Below, one piece after another: positions 1-11,710 of a stretch of 64,000 nt of DNA. The notes under the pieces were generated by a model. It saw only the letters and a program-made list of their open reading frames with translations. It had not been told where the DNA came from and did not search any database. How positions within the stretch are numbered: the stretch's first letter is position 1; every line of letters starts with the position of its first letter. The translations under genes and the position numbers were made by a program. This stretch comes from Centrapalus pauciflorus (lineage: Eukaryota > Streptophyta > Magnoliopsida > Asterales > Asteraceae), in the NCBI GenBank assembly GCA_020465985.1, contig JAANYP010004454.1, forward strand, positions 27,827 through 91,826. The letters run 5' to 3'.

Positions 1-128
1 TTTCTTAAAATAACAACAAACTTTTAAATATCCCTAAATACATAATCATTGTTCATAATTCAACTTAATTATAAATTATCCGTCTAAATAAATCTTAAAT
101 TACAGTAATTGAATTCGAGGATGTTACA
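1..128 (-). repeat. Ty3/gypsy LTR fragment, cut by window edge
   Basis: Read on the minus strand, an LTR begins at 128 with TGTAACATCCTCGAATT. This closely matches the start of the gypsy B LTR at 27244 (TGTAACATCCCCAGAATT), and both continue into a CTGTAA stretch. Only the first 128 bases are present and the rest lies left of the window. It directly abuts a broken integrase start, so it is probably an LTR of another gypsy element inserted there. Whether it is a 5' or 3' LTR cannot be told. Confidence 0.6.
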
Positions 129-1213
129 GTGCTGTCGAGATGTACATAAAACTTTGACTGATATGCTTCTTCTATAATAACATTTCTCATGCCCCCAATC
201 TTTAGCACCCATATCCTTCCATAAACAGCATTCTACCCAATTTCATCTGATTTCATAAACTTATTCTGCAACCTTATATCCTCAGCGTCAATGTTTTCCT
301 CTTTCAGAGCTTCTCTTTGCGCATCAAACATCATCAACAATCGTGGAGGTCAACATAGTAGATGTTAATACATAGCAACAAACCTTTGCATAAGCTTTGC
401 GGCTTAAAGCATCAGCCACTATGTTGGCTTTACCCGGATGATAGAGTATCTCATAATCATAGTCCTTAATAAATTCCATGACCTACGTTGTCTCAAATTA
501 AGTTCCATCTGGCTGAAGATATACTTTAGGCTCTTGTGTCACTATAAAGCTGACACTTAGTTTAGTATAAATAGTGCGTCCATAATTTCAAAGCAAATGT
601 AGCCGCTGTCAACTCTAGATCGTGAGTTGAATAGTCTTTCTCATGTTGCTTTAACTATCTTGAGGAATAATCAATAACCTTCCCACATTGCATTAGCACA
701 GTACGTAACCCCAATCCAGATGCATCCGTATAGACCAAAATCTTCATTTCCCTCCGGTTGGGCAAGTATCAGTGCCTCACTCAGATTCTGCTTCAAGATA
801 TTAAAGGCTTCTTGTTGCGCTGCCTCCCATACAAACGACACATTTCTCTTAGTTAATGAAGTTAAAGGAACTGCATCTTCGAGAAACCCTTTATGAACCT
901 CCGATAATAACCTGCCAAACCCAAGAAACTTCTGATTTCTGTGGCGTTACGAGGCGATTCCCAATTCTTTAAGGCTTCTCCCTTGGCTAGGTCCACCGAA
1001 ATGCTAGCACATGAAATTACGTGTCCCAAAAACTGAATCTGTTGTAGCCAAAACTCACACTTGGAGAACTTGGCATACAACCTTTCTTTTCTCAATAGCT
1101 CCAGTAGCTCTCTCAAATGTACAACATGTTCAGCTTCAGACTTAGAAGATACTAGAGTGTCGTCTAAAAATACGATTACCGATTTATCCAACATTGGTCT
1201 ACAAACTCGGTTC
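129..1213 (-). pseudogene. Ty3/gypsy pol fragment (RT end, RNase H, integrase start)
   Basis: A degenerate piece of gypsy polyprotein on the minus strand. The open stretch 862-1194 carries the reverse transcriptase active-site box as FLDD, followed by FLGHVI and FLGLAGYYRRFI, which are typical of the RT thumb and connection. Below 860 the RNase H is full of stops, but VADALSRK is recognisable near 395-440. The start of integrase, resembling the gypsy B copy near 45650-45800, reaches about 135. The piece begins abruptly at NRVCRP just inside 1213, where it abuts copia RNase H. It therefore lacks gag, protease and the first half of RT. It is closest to gypsy A and gypsy B among elements in the window. 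It is not functional. Confidence 0.75.
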
Positions 1214-2604
1214 AGTATTTTTGAAATGTAATTCTATGGTACCTTCTTCAACGTGATCTTTAATAAATTGGTACCGAATATACATGCGTTTAGCGCGAGA
1301 GTGTTGTACAGGGTTACCAGTAATGGCTATTGCACTCATGGAGTCGAAGTAGATGGGAATCCGACTATGTCTGAAACCATAGTCTCGGAGTTGAGTGCGC
1401 ATCCACAGCAGTTGTGAGCAGCAACTTGAGGCAGCAACGTATTCTGTTTCAGCGGTGGACAGGGAAACACTGTATTATTACTTCGATGCCCAACTTACTA
1501 GTTTGTCTCCGAGGAACTAGATGTGACCCGAGGTACTCTTTTTGTCATGTTTGCAACCTGCAGGATCTGCATCTGAGTAGGCGGTTAGTTCGAAACTGGT
1601 TACTTTCGGATACCAGAGACCAAGGTCATGCATGCCTTTTAAATAATGAAAGATTCGTTTTACGGTAGCCAAAGTCGACTATTTAGGGTCAGCATGAAAT
1701 CAAGCACAAAGACAAGTAGCAAACATTATGTCCGGTCTACTAGCAGTTAAATACAATAAAGAACCGATCATTCCTCGATAAGCCGTGATGTTAGTGGGTT
1801 TACCCATTGGATCAGCATCAGGCTTTGAGGAAATGGACATGGGAGTTTTCATAGACGTACAGTTTTCCATCTTAACTCTCTTTAGGAGATCATGGATGTA
1901 CTTTGATTGCTTTATGAGAATCCTGTTAGGAATTTATTTGACTTGTTATCCGAGGAAAAAATTCATTTCCCCCATCATACTCATCTCGAACCTCGAATCC
2001 ATTAATTTTGAAAATTCTTCAGAAAGTGAAGGTTTTGTTGATCCGAAAATAATTCATCTGCGTAAATTTGAAAGAGTAGAATGTCATTACCTTTATGTCG
2101 TATAAACAGGTTGGTGTTGACCCTACCTTTGGAGAAACCAGAATCGAGCAGCAACTCAGTTGGGCTATCATACCATGCCCGAGGTGCTTGTTCCAAACCA
2201 TATAGAGCTTTGTCAAGAGCATAGACATATGATGGTCTAGACTCGTCGACAAAACCACCAAGTTGAGAAACGTACACCTCTTCCTTCAGAATTCCGTTGA
2301 GAAATGACGTCTTCACGTCCATCTGGTACGCTGTGAAGTCTATGTCGGCCGCGTACGCCAGGAATATGTGAATCACTTCAAGAGTGGCAACTGGGGTGAA
2401 CGTCTCATCGTAGTCGATTCCTTCTTGTTGCCGATACCCTTTAGCCACGAGTCTTGCTTTGTTTCGGATGACAATCCAGTTCTCATCTCGTTTGTTCTTC
2501 AAAATCCATTTTGTGCCGATGATGGACCGATCCTTTGGTCGTGGGACTAACCTCCATACGCGTAAGCGCTCGAACTGATGTAGCTTGTCATGCCTTGCAT
2601 TCAC
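1214..2604 (-). pseudogene. Copia D reverse transcriptase and RNase H remnant
   Basis: The RT is open on the minus strand over 2002-2604. It shows IGTKWILKNK, ARLVAKGYRQQEGIDYDETF and DVKTSFLNG, all copia RT landmarks including the first catalytic Asp. The active-site YVDD box is changed to YADE, so a catalytic Asp is lost. The frame then breaks. RNase H follows with multiple stops and frame changes. STAETEYVAAS is readable near 1430-1480 and the final part is open in 1199-1402 (RDYGF, IPIYFDSMSA, NPVQHSRAK). The RNase H is cut before its natural end at about 1214, where gypsy sequence begins. No activity is expected. Confidence 0.85.
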
Positions 2605-3108
2605 CTAGTTTGGATCTCGTAGAGCTTCGGTTATGGTTGTTGCTTTGATCTTGCTCAGGAAAGCAACAAACGGGCATTCGGCGTTGGTAGCTCTTCTGGT
2701 TTGAACCGAAGCAAAGTTATCCTCAATGATTTCAGATTCAGGGTGGGATAATGTCCATTTGCATAGAAGCGGTACGAGGTCGTATGCGGATTGGGGTGAT
2801 TAAGATGGGGTTGAGTCGGTTTGAGGAGCATCAACCAGTGTTGAAGGTTCTGGGCTATATATGGGTTCAGGTTAGGAATAGCAGAACCGGTTGGGGATTT
2901 GGGAGTTGTAGGTGTGGTGTCAGTAGGTGTGGGCTCAGATATGTCAAGGGTAGGTGAGCTTGGATTGACTTCAATCGTATCTGCATAAGATTTAAGAAAA
3001 GAGTTAGGACTAGACTTAGAGTGTGGATATAATAAATACAAAAGGGAGTCTAAGTCTAGATCATCTTCTCCGATTGGCGTAGCAGAGGTGGATGCGGGTG
3101 ACATCTGA
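2605..3108 (-). pseudogene. Copia D integrase-to-RT linker (Ser/Thr/Pro-rich)
   Basis: This low-complexity stretch reads on the minus strand as a Ser-, Thr- and Pro-rich chain (for example PTPTDTTPTTPKSPTG). It is the variable linker that lies between integrase and RT in copia polyproteins. It ends at the gypsy A insertion. The matching upstream half lies at 11706-12024, and the same frame continues on the other side of the insertion. No enzymatic role is known for this segment. Confidence 0.65.
3104..3108. repeat. Left target-site duplication of gypsy A (TCTGA)
   Basis: TCTGA lies directly before the first base of the gypsy A 5' LTR and is repeated exactly at 11706-11710 after its 3' LTR. 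A 5-bp duplication is normal for Ty3/gypsy integrases. Confidence 0.9.
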
Positions 3109-3317
3109 TGTAACAACCCAGCTTTTGTCTAAATCTTTTATTTCGTTTTTGATCCAAATAATGTAAGTTTATTTACATTATTAGTTATGTAATTTAATTA
3201 AGTTTAAGATTATTTAATTAAATTATATTTGTCTTATGAATTATTAAATATGATTAAATTAAAAGATATGTAAAATACAAAAGTTTAGTGAGTTAAATTC
3301 AAATATGACCAATTTGA

Positions 3318-3326
3318 TATATAAAA
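3318..3326 (+). promoter_or_regulatory. Candidate TATA box of gypsy A
   Basis: TATATAAAA lies about 210 bases into the LTR and is followed by a CT-rich stretch typical of plant transcript leaders. This would make U3 short and leave more than 2 kb of LTR transcribed. The same sequence occurs in the 3' LTR near 9350. The start site itself is not visible. Confidence 0.5.
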
Positions 3327-3510
3327 ACAAAAATTAATGATCATTTAAGATCATTTACACCAAAACACACTCTCTCTCTAATCTCTCTCTAAGCCTACGG
3401 CTTCTCAACAAAAATCATCAAGAATTATCATAAAATTTCAATCAATTGAAGATTCAAGACAATTGAAGTTACAAATATCATCAATCAATTGGAATCAACA
3501 AAGATTAGAG

Positions 3511-4330
3511 GTAATTTTTACTTAAATTTCGATATTTTGAGGTTTGGTTCGGTTTTGTGTAAAAACCGAAACCAATAGATTTAGATATGAAATTTTAGGA
3601 TTGCATGTTAGATTAAAGTGTTTAAAAACATGTAATGAAGTATATAAAAGTTATAGAAACAAAATTTATAGGTTGGATTATCTTACTAATGAAGAAATCG
3701 GAAGTTTTGATAAAAATGTGTTCTTGACAAAATTTGCATATATTGGATGATCTTGATCAATTTATGAGGTTTTTGATCAATAAAATTGTATAAAAACACT
3801 CAAATAATGATAACCCAACTTTATATTTCATTGCATGTTACTAAAAAGTGTTTTTGGGAATTTATATGAAAAATCCGAATGAATAAAATGAAGAACACCA
3901 AGAACATTTCTGGGATCCGAATTCGGGTATAACCGAATTCGGATGGTGCCCCATTTCGGACCCTATATCTCAGATGATTCCAATTCGGTCCTAGCGTCTT
4001 AATTCGGATGATGTCCCAATTTCGGATCTTGCTTTGGTCCTAATTCGGATGATGTCCCAATTTTGGATCTTGCTTTGGTCCTAATTCGGATGATATTCTA
4101 TTTTCGGACCACATGTTAACTCGGATGTATCAAGTCTGAATCCGGATGATGGATTGGTCCGAATTCCAATCATAATTTGGATGACCATTAGATCTGAATC
4201 CGGATCCCCAATCCGGATAGGTCCGAATCCGGGCTGGTCCGAATGTGATGGATCCGAACCCAGAATGTCCATATTGATATTTTAAACTAGAATGATTAAA
4301 GATCAACAAAGCAACATGATTATATATATA

Positions 4331-4422
<92 letters not shown>

Positions 4423-5289
4423 CTTTTGAGAATTTAATGAAACAAAGAATATTAATGAAAGAATGATTTTTGAATAAACAAGTTATCAGAATCAGATAAA
4501 ATAAAGACTTTAAAGATAAAAGATGATGAGACATGATAATTCTGGACAGGTTCAGTGAAAATCTGAACATAGATACAAAGATTTAAAGATTTAAAAGTGA
4601 GTCAAAGACTTGATTTGACAGAGAACGGATTGACAAAGATAAAATCCTGAGATAACTCAGGTGGCAGATTTTACATCTGTTTGATAAAGACCCAGATCAG
4701 TGAGTTATAGATATTCAGATTTAACATGCTTGAATTTCCGGTTGAGACATATTGTTGATGATAGATTGATTTGACATTCATATTATCAGCTGAATTGTGA
4801 CCTGTGCACACCATGGTTGGGTGTTGCCCAGTGGATCATGATAGCTATTTGACTTATCACTTCATATGATATTGCTTTTACTGTTCATTTCAGATATTGC
4901 TTTAAGATTACTGCTATGATGACTTTGAATACGTATGCTTCATCATTGCATATACTTTGACATTTGATTCAGCTTCATTAGCCTCATTGGTCTATTGTTC
5001 TAGTCCTGACTATTTCACCAGTTCTATTGAACTTGGTAATGACCCCCGATGTTCCGCAACGTTGATTTACTGGTAGCTAGCCCAGTATGTGGCTGATCCC
5101 CACGATTTAAACGTGAGCGTTGCCTGAGCATCATCCGACTCTATGACTTCTATGTCTCAATCATGAGGGCTGTAGCGACAACCAAGACATATCACGCTAG
5201 ACTAATGATCCGCTTGACATGCATGTTAATTTGAAAATCTATTTACTCACTAAGCTTTGCTTACAGTTGCTACTTGACATTTTTTACAG
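3511..5289 (+). other. Predicted intron inside the gypsy A LTR
   Basis: AGAG followed by GTAATTTTTACT at 3511 resembles a plant splice donor. The T-rich TTTTTTACAG ending at 5289 resembles a strong acceptor, with CACTAAGC upstream as a possible branch region. Gypsy B and gypsy C have similar pairs at comparable places. The 3' LTR holds the same pair at 9543 and 11347. This is a prediction from consensus only. Confidence 0.4.
4322..4418. repeat. TA dinucleotide microsatellite in gypsy A 5' LTR
   Basis: An almost pure TA tract of about 95 bases. The matching tract in the 3' LTR is at 10373-10470. Frames reading Tyr-Ile repeats on the minus strand come from this tract and are not genes. Confidence 0.95.
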
Positions 5290-5649
5290 GAAAAGATAAA
5301 GGAAAGTCACCTGCCGGACCTAGCTCTTAGGTCTATTAAAGATCAAGACAGAAGTTTCTATAGACCACTACACAACAAAACCTTTCGGTACTGATTGGAA
5401 GACAGCAAATGTTGTGGTTTGGGTAGATTTGATATTATTTTATGATGTAATGATTAGATTAGATGGTACCCTTTTATAACTTTAATTTGAAATATGTAAT
5501 CTGTATTTAAACTAAATCCTAATCTGTATGTACATGTAATTTATTATTCCGCAATTTAATTACTCTATCTTAGTATGATTGATATCTTATTGCATGATGT
5601 GGGACCTAGACTCGTGACTACCGCCCCGCAAGGGGTGGTCTTCACATGA

Positions 5650-5661
5650 TGGTATCAGAGC
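5650..5661 (+). other. Gypsy A primer binding site (initiator Met tRNA)
   Basis: TGGTATCAGAGC begins three bases after the 5' LTR ends at 5646. This is the standard plant LTR-element site complementary to the 3' end of initiator Met tRNA. Confidence 0.93.
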
Positions 5662-5844
5662 CCATAGTTTTAGTGAATCAAGTATTACGTGAGTATACTT
5701 GGTCTCAAACTGAAGCAATACATATGTATCAATCATTCAGGTGGTTTGAACTGAGAAAGGATGTACATACTATTAGGATGGGAAAAGGGTAAATAGATCT
5801 AAGTCTATAAACTGATAGTTGAATGATTTTAATTTTCAGCTAAG

Positions 5845-6644
5845 ATGTCAGGATCAGGTGACATACCAAACAGCATGACGCCACAACAAATGTTCGAAAT
5901 GATGCAACAACTTTTAGCCCAACATTCTGAACAACAAAATAAGACAATGCAAGAACAGTTTCAGGCCAGAGATGAGGCCGAAGCTAAAAGACCTGAAACC
6001 CAAATTGCTCAGCCAAAAGGCTTCAAGTTTAAAGATTTCAAAGCTAGCGGTGCTTTGAATTTTGAAGGAACAGTTAATCCAATTCAGGCGATGGATTGGA
6101 TTAGCCACACTGAAGAAATCTTCAGGATTTCTGATTGCTTAGACTCCAAGAAAGTAAGCTATGCATCCGCTTTGTTCGTCGGTGCTGCTCGTGCTTGGTG
6201 GAAGACTCAGAGAAGTATCTATGGAGAGGAGTGATTCAGACTTTGGAATGGGATCAGTTTCTTGATATGTTTAACGCAAAGTACTCTCCAGTAGACCAGC
6301 GAGACAAGATGAAAGTACAACTGATGCAGCTGACTCAAGGAACAAAGACTGTTGATGAATACGAGCATGAATTCTCACGATTGTGCGGCTACTCTTCGTA
6401 TCAAGTAGCTACCAAGGAGAGAAAGATGAATAGATTCCATGTAGGACTCAACCCGAGATATCGACATCCGATGAGCGCAATAAAATACAAGAGTTACTTG
6501 GAAATAGTAGAAGCAGCTAGACAGATCGAGCGAGGGTATTTAGAGTACGGCGATCAGCTTTATGCTCCGTCTACTAACCCGACATGTCCTTCTCCTCTGA
6601 AGAAGCAAAGATTCGGTAGATTCTTCAAAACGAACAAATCCTAG
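5845..6644 (+). pseudogene. Gypsy A gag (capsid), frameshifted
   Basis: The start ATG at 5845 follows a TTTTAATTTTCAG tract, which resembles a splice acceptor. The first 129 codons contain a Gln/Met-rich N terminus and the retrotransposon gag core (FKFKDFKASG, FEGTVNPIQAMDWI, AARAWWKT). The frame stops at 6234. The gag core continues in another frame up to 6644 (FLDMFNAKYSPVDQRDKM, QLTQGTKTVDEYEHEFSRLC, RYRHPMSAIK). A frameshift near 6225 therefore splits gag, and a TAG at 6642 ends the second part. Gag would form the virus-like particle in the cytoplasm. The copy is broken. Confidence 0.88.
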
Positions 6645-6876
6645 TCTCAACAGCCACAGCAGTATAGTTCACAGCCGTAAGCCCAAGCGTATTCACTTAC
6701 AAACGAACCTCGATTCTGCAAGAGATGCAGAAAGTCACATATGGGACTGTGTAACCCAGATGATTTACTCCAAAACGGAGGCTGATCATTCTGTTCATCT
6801 ACGAAAATTGCTAGAGTTACTGAGAAAAGAAAGACTCTACGCAAAATTCTCTAACTGCGAATTCTGGCTCAGACAG
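6645..6876 (+). pseudogene. Gypsy A zinc knuckle fused by deletion to the RT active-site region
   Basis: After gag, a knuckle-like CKRCRKSHMGLC reads near 6716-6755. Immediately afterwards, from about 6766, the sequence becomes RT downstream of the active-site box (IYSKTEADH, LRKLLELLRKERLYAKFSNCEFWLRQ). The whole protease and the RT fingers and palm before this point are absent, while gypsy C has them as about 370 residues. The junction lies within the codons for the catalytic Asp-Asp box. Stops on both sides show the frame is also broken. Confidence 0.75.
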
Positions 6877-6960
6877 GTATAACTTTACATTGTCTTGAGC
6901 TATTCCTTAAGCGTTCTTTGATTGAACAAAACTTAAAACTCTACTTTGTTGCTTTTATAG
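6877..6960 (+). other. Intron-like 84-nt insertion within gypsy A RT
   Basis: The RT reads FWLRQ up to 6876 and resumes IQFLGH at 6961. The other gypsy copies have these residues joined directly: FWLQQIQFLGH on the minus strand near 1030-1050, and equivalents near 44885 and 54450. The inserted 84 bases begin GTATAACTTT, end TTGCTTTTATAG, are T-rich and contain an in-frame stop at once. These are the marks of a spliceosomal intron, placed exactly between codons. Confidence 0.6.
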
Positions 6961-9103
6961 ATTCAATTCCTTGGCCATGTTGTTTCTGGCGAAGGTATTT
7001 CCATTGATCCGTCTAAATTCGAGGCCGTTCAAAAAATGGCAAACGCCTCGCAATGCCCCCGAAATAAGAAGTTTCCTTGGATTGGCCAGTTATTATCGGC
7101 GATTCATAAAGGATTTCTCGAAGATTGGTGTGCCGCTTACAATGGTAACACGAAAGAATACACCTTTCGTATGGGCTGATAAACAGCAAGAGGCATTCGA
7201 AATTCTAAAGCAAAAGCTCATTCAAGCGCCAATCCTAGCCTTGCCAGAAGGCAATGATGATTTCGTTGTTTACAGCGACGCATCTGGTACTTGCTTAGGA
7301 TGTGTTCTCATGCAAAGAGGAAAGGTTATTGCCTACGCTTCAAGGCAATTAAAAGACTACGAGAAAAGTGCACCAACTCATGATCTTGAGTTGGCTGCCG
7401 TTACCTTTGCTCTGAAAATCTGGCGTCATTATCTCTATGGGACTCGGTGTCAGCTTTACACCGATCATAAGAGTCTCAAACATCTTTTCACTCAAAAGGA
7501 TCTAAATATGAAGCAGCGTCGGTCCTTGAAGCTTATTAAGGACTATGATTGCGAGATCCTATATCATCCCGACAAAGCTAATGTTGTCGCGGATGCTTTG
7601 AGTAGGAAAGTCTATCCGGAAAAGTGTTGCTATGCCCTGACTCCTGTAGTATTCACTTCTGATCTTATTGAAGACATCAGAGTTGCTCAAGCTGAAGCAA
7701 TGAAAGAAGAGAATCTCTGTTCTGAAAATCTTAAAGGGCAGCTATAATTTCTATCTCTGAATCATTTGGGACTTCATTGTCTCAAGGGAAACCGAATCTG
7801 GATCCCTAAGTATGGTTCAATCCATAGCACTCTTCTATCTGAAGCTCATCAGTCCAAATTATCTGTTCATCCTGGCGGCTCAAAGATGTATTTCGATCTA
7901 AAAGCTGATTACTGGTGGTCAGGAATAAAGAAAGACATCGGTCGATATGTTGAAAGCTGCTGAATCTGTCAGATGGTTAAGGCAGAACATCGGAAACCCT
8001 TTGGGGATATGCAACCACTGCCAGTTCCTGAATGGAAGTGGGAGCATATAACAATGGACTTCATCACGAAGTTGCCTAAGACCAAACGACAGCTCGACTC
8101 CATCTGGGTAGTCGTGGACCGATTAACGAAGTCAGCTCACCTTATACCGATGAAAGAGACGTACTCCCTTGATAGATTGGCACAACTATACATCATTGAA
8201 ATAATTTCTCGTCACGGTGTGCCGAAATCTATCGTATCTGATCGTGAAAGTCGTTTCACATCTAGATTCTGGCAAGCTCTACAAGACGGGATGGGCACTC
8301 GGATCTCTATGAGTACTGCTTATTATCCTAATGCAGATGGCCAGAGTGAGCGTACTATCCTTACTCTTTAAGATATGCTTCCTGCCTGCGTTCTTGATCT
8401 AGGTGGTAACTGGGATGACCACTTGCCGTTGGTCGAATTCTCTTAGAACAACAGTTATCACTCTACGATCAAGATGGCTCCTTTTGAAGCTTTGTACGGA
8501 AGAAAATGCAGAACTCCCACCTGTTGGCGCGAAATAGGTGAATCGCCAATAACAGGACCTGCCCTTCTACAGCTGACTCATGAGAAGATTCAGCTAGATA
8601 GAAGGAATATACTTGAAGCTCAAACCAGGCAGAAGTCATATTATGATAATCGACACAGATCAATAAGCTTTGCGGTTAACGATTGGGTGATGCTGAAAGT
8701 ATCTCCAATGAAGAATGTGGTAAGATTCATAAAGAGAAACAAGCTAGCTCCGAGATTCATTGGTCCGTTCAAGATTGTCGAAAAGATAGGAAACCAATCT
8801 TATCGTCTTGGACTGCCAGCGGACTTATCTGGAATACATCCTATATTCCATGTCAGTCATCTAAGAAAAAGCTTAGCAGATGAAAGAGAAGTACAAATAC
8901 CACACGTTAACTTGCAAATTGATGAGAAGCTTCGAGTAGTTGAAGAGCCAGAATGTATTCTGGACTCGAAGATCAAGAAGCTTAGAAATAAAGATATACA
9001 GATGGTGCTCGTCCAGTGGAAACACCACAAAGGTTCGCATCAGTCTTGGGAATCGAGAGATGTTATGAAAGCTACATATCCAAGTGTGTTCGAGCATAGC
9101 TAA
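6961..9103 (+). pseudogene. Gypsy A RT thumb, RNase H, integrase and chromodomain
   Basis: Open segments at 6971-7747, 7766-7963, 7973-8371 and 8474-9103 make up the rest of pol. An extra A in the A-run near 7030-7036 shifts the frame. RNase H shows FVVYSDASGTCLGCVL, THDLELAAVTFALK, TDHKSLKH and VADALSRK. Integrase shows the HPGGSKMYFDL zinc region, MDFITKLPK, SIVSDRESRF and DGQSERT, so the DDE residues are visible. The end has a chromodomain-like block (VLVQWKHHKGSHQSWESRDV) about 50 residues long. In-frame stops include TGA in the integrase zinc finger at about 7962, TAA near 8369, and TAG near 8444 where a Tyr is expected. RNase H and integrase would copy and integrate element cDNA; this copy cannot. 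Confidence 0.9.
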
Positions 9104-9140
9104 CTTCGGGGACGAAGTTTGTGCGTGGTGGAGCCCATTC

Positions 9141-10382
9141 TGTAACAACCCAGCTTTTATCTAAATCTTTTATTTCGTTTTTGATCCAAATAATGTAAAT
9201 TTATTTACATTATTAGTTATGTAATTTAATTAAGTTTAAGATTATTTAATTAAATTATATTTGTCTTATGAATTATTAAATATGATTAAATTAAAAGATA
9301 TGTAAAATACAAAAGTTTAGTGAGTTAAATTCAAATATGACCAATTTGATATATAAAAACAAAAATTAATGATCATTTAAGATCATTTACACCAAAACAC
9401 ACTCTCTCTCTAATCTCTCTCTAAGCCTACGGCTTCTCAACAAAAATCATCAAGATTTATCATAAAATTTCAATCAATTGAAGATTCAAGACAATTGAAG
9501 TTACAAATATCATCAATCAATTAGAATCAACAAAGATTAGAGGTAATTTTTACTTAAATTTCGATATTTTGAGGTTTGGTTCGGTTTTGTGTAAAAACCG
9601 AAACAAATAGATTTAGATATGAAATTTTAGGATCGCATGTTAGATTAAAGTGTTTAAAAACATGTAATGAAGTATATAAAAGTTATAGAAAAAAAATTTA
9701 TAGGTTGAATTATCTTAATAATGAAGAAATCGGAAGTTTTGATAAAAATGTGTTCTTGACAAAATTTGCATATATTGGATGATCTTGATCAATTTATGAG
9801 GTTTTTGATCAATAAATTTGTATAAAAACACTCAAATAATGATAACCCAACTTTATATATCATTGCATGTTACTAAAAAGTGTTTTTGGGAATTTATATG
9901 AAAAATCTGAATGAATAAAATGAAGAACACCAAGAACATTTCTGGAAAATATTCTAAGTATGGGATCCGAACTCGGGTATAACCGAATTCGGATGGTGCC
10001 CCATTTCGGACCCTATATCTCGGATGATTCCAATTCGGTCCTAGCATCTTAATTCGGATGATGTCCCAATTTCGGATCTTGCTTTGGTCCTAATTCGGAT
10101 GATGTCCCAATTTCGGATCTTGCTTTTGTCCTAATTCGGATGATATTCTATTTTCGGACCACATGTTAACTCGGATGTATCAAGTCCGAATCCGGATGAT
10201 GGATTGGTCCGAATTCCAATCATAATTTGGATGACTATTAAATCCGAATCCTGATCCCCAATCCGGATAGGTCCGATTCCGGGCTGGTCCGAATGTGACG
10301 GATCCGAACCCATAATGTCCATTTTGATATTTTAAACTACAATGATAAAAGATCAACAAAGCAACATGATTATATATATATA

Positions 10383-10472
<90 letters not shown>

Positions 10473-11705
10473 CCTTTGAGAATTTATGAAACAAAGAATA
10501 TAAATGAAAGATGATTTATGAATATCAGTTATCAGAATCAGATAAAATAAAGATTTTAAAGATAAAAGATGATGATATTGATATGACATGATATTGATAT
10601 TTTAATTCTGGACAGGTTCAGTGAAATTCTGAACATAGATTTAAAGATTTAAAAGCGGGTCAAAGACTTGATTTGACAAAGAACGGATTGACAAAGATAA
10701 AATCCTGAGATAACTCAGGTGGCAGATTTTACATCTGTTTGATAAAGACCCAGATCAGTGAGTTATAGATATTCAGATTTAACATGCTTGAATTTCCGGT
10801 TGAGACATATTGTTGATGATAGATTGATTTGACATTCATATTATCAGGTGGATTGTGACCTGTGCACACCATGGTTGGGTGTTGCCCAGTGGATCATGAT
10901 AGCTATTTGACTTATCACTTCATATGATATTGCTTTTACTGTTCATTTCAGATATTGCTTTAAGATTACTGCTATCATGACTTTGAATACGTATGCTTCA
11001 TCATTGCATATACTTTGACATTTGATTCAGCTTGATTAGCCTCATTGGTGTATTGTTCGAGACCTGACTATTTCACCAGTTCTATTGAACTTGGTAATGA
11101 CCTCCGATGTTCCGCCATGTTGATTTACTGGTAGCTAGCCCAGTATGTGGTTGATCCCCACGATTTAAGCGTGAGCGTGGCCTGAGCATCATCCAACTCT
11201 ATGACTTCTATGTCTCAATCATGAGGGCTGTAGCGGAAGCCAAGACATATCACGCTAGACTAATGATCCGCTTGACATGCATGTTAATTTGAAAATCTAT
11301 TTACTCACTAAGCTTTTCTTACATTTGCTACTTGACATTTTTTACAGGAAAAGATAAAGGAAAGTCACCTGCCGGACCTAGCTCGTAGGTCTATTAAAGA
11401 TCAAGAGAGAAGTTTCTATAGACCACTACACAACAAAACCTTTCGGTACTGATTGGAAGACAGCAAATGTTATGGTTTTGGGTAGATTTGATATTATTCT
11501 ATGATGTAATGATTAGATTAGATGGTACCCTTTTATAACTTTAATTTGAAATATGTAATCTGTATTTAACCTAAATCCTAATCTGTATGTACATGTAATT
11601 TATTATTCCGCAATTTAATTACTCTATCTTAGTATTATTGATATCGTATTACATGATGTGGGACCTAGACTCATGACTACCGCCCCGCAAGGGGTGGTCT
11701 TCACA
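9141..11705 (+). repeat. Gypsy A 3' LTR
   Basis: It starts TGTAACAACCC at 9141 directly after GTGGTGGAGCCCATTC and ends CTTCACA before TCTGA. It repeats all parts of the 5' LTR. Differences noted by eye include an 18-base insertion near 9946-9963 and scattered substitutions. Confidence 0.93.
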
Positions 11706-11710
11706 TCTGA
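11706..11710. repeat. Right target-site duplication of gypsy A (TCTGA)
   Basis: Exact copy of 3104-3108. Copia D resumes immediately after it. Confidence 0.9.

Larger units (their letters stand above)
3109..5646 (+). repeat. Gypsy A 5' LTR
   Basis: It begins TGTAACAACCC and ends CTTCACA just before the primer site, and it matches 9141-11705 along its whole length. From left to right it holds a TATA-like box (3318-3326), a CT-rich leader (3367-3400), a splice-donor-like GTAATT at 3511, clusters of CCGAATTCGGAT motifs (3905-4270), a long TA microsatellite, and a splice-acceptor-like TTTTTTACAG ending at 5289. Short open frames in it (for example from 3544) recur in both LTRs and are not considered genes. 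Confidence 0.92.
3109..11705 (+). mobile_element. Ty3/gypsy element A (chromovirus), complete with two LTRs but internally deleted
   Basis: Boundaries are given by TGTAACAACCC at the start of both LTRs, CA at their ends, and the TCTGA duplication. Inside are a Met-tRNA primer site, gag, a zinc knuckle, a truncated RT, RNase H, integrase and a C-terminal chromodomain. That order and the chromodomain place it in the Tekay/Del-like chromoviruses. Protease and the RT region before the active site are missing. An 84-nt intron-like insertion lies in the remaining RT. The two LTRs (2538 and 2565 bp) differ by roughly 1-2% in the part I compared by eye, plus small indels, so this is neither very recent nor ancient. 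It could only have moved with proteins supplied in trans, unless the deletion came after insertion. Confidence 0.92.

Noticed and set aside
3544..3750. 68-codon plus-strand frame, also at 9576-9782
   Set aside because: It lies in both LTRs of gypsy A and has no domain; the paired occurrence is explained by LTR duplication.
4130..4570. Minus-strand frames with Tyr-Ile repeats, also 10180-10589
   Set aside because: They are translations of the TA microsatellite.
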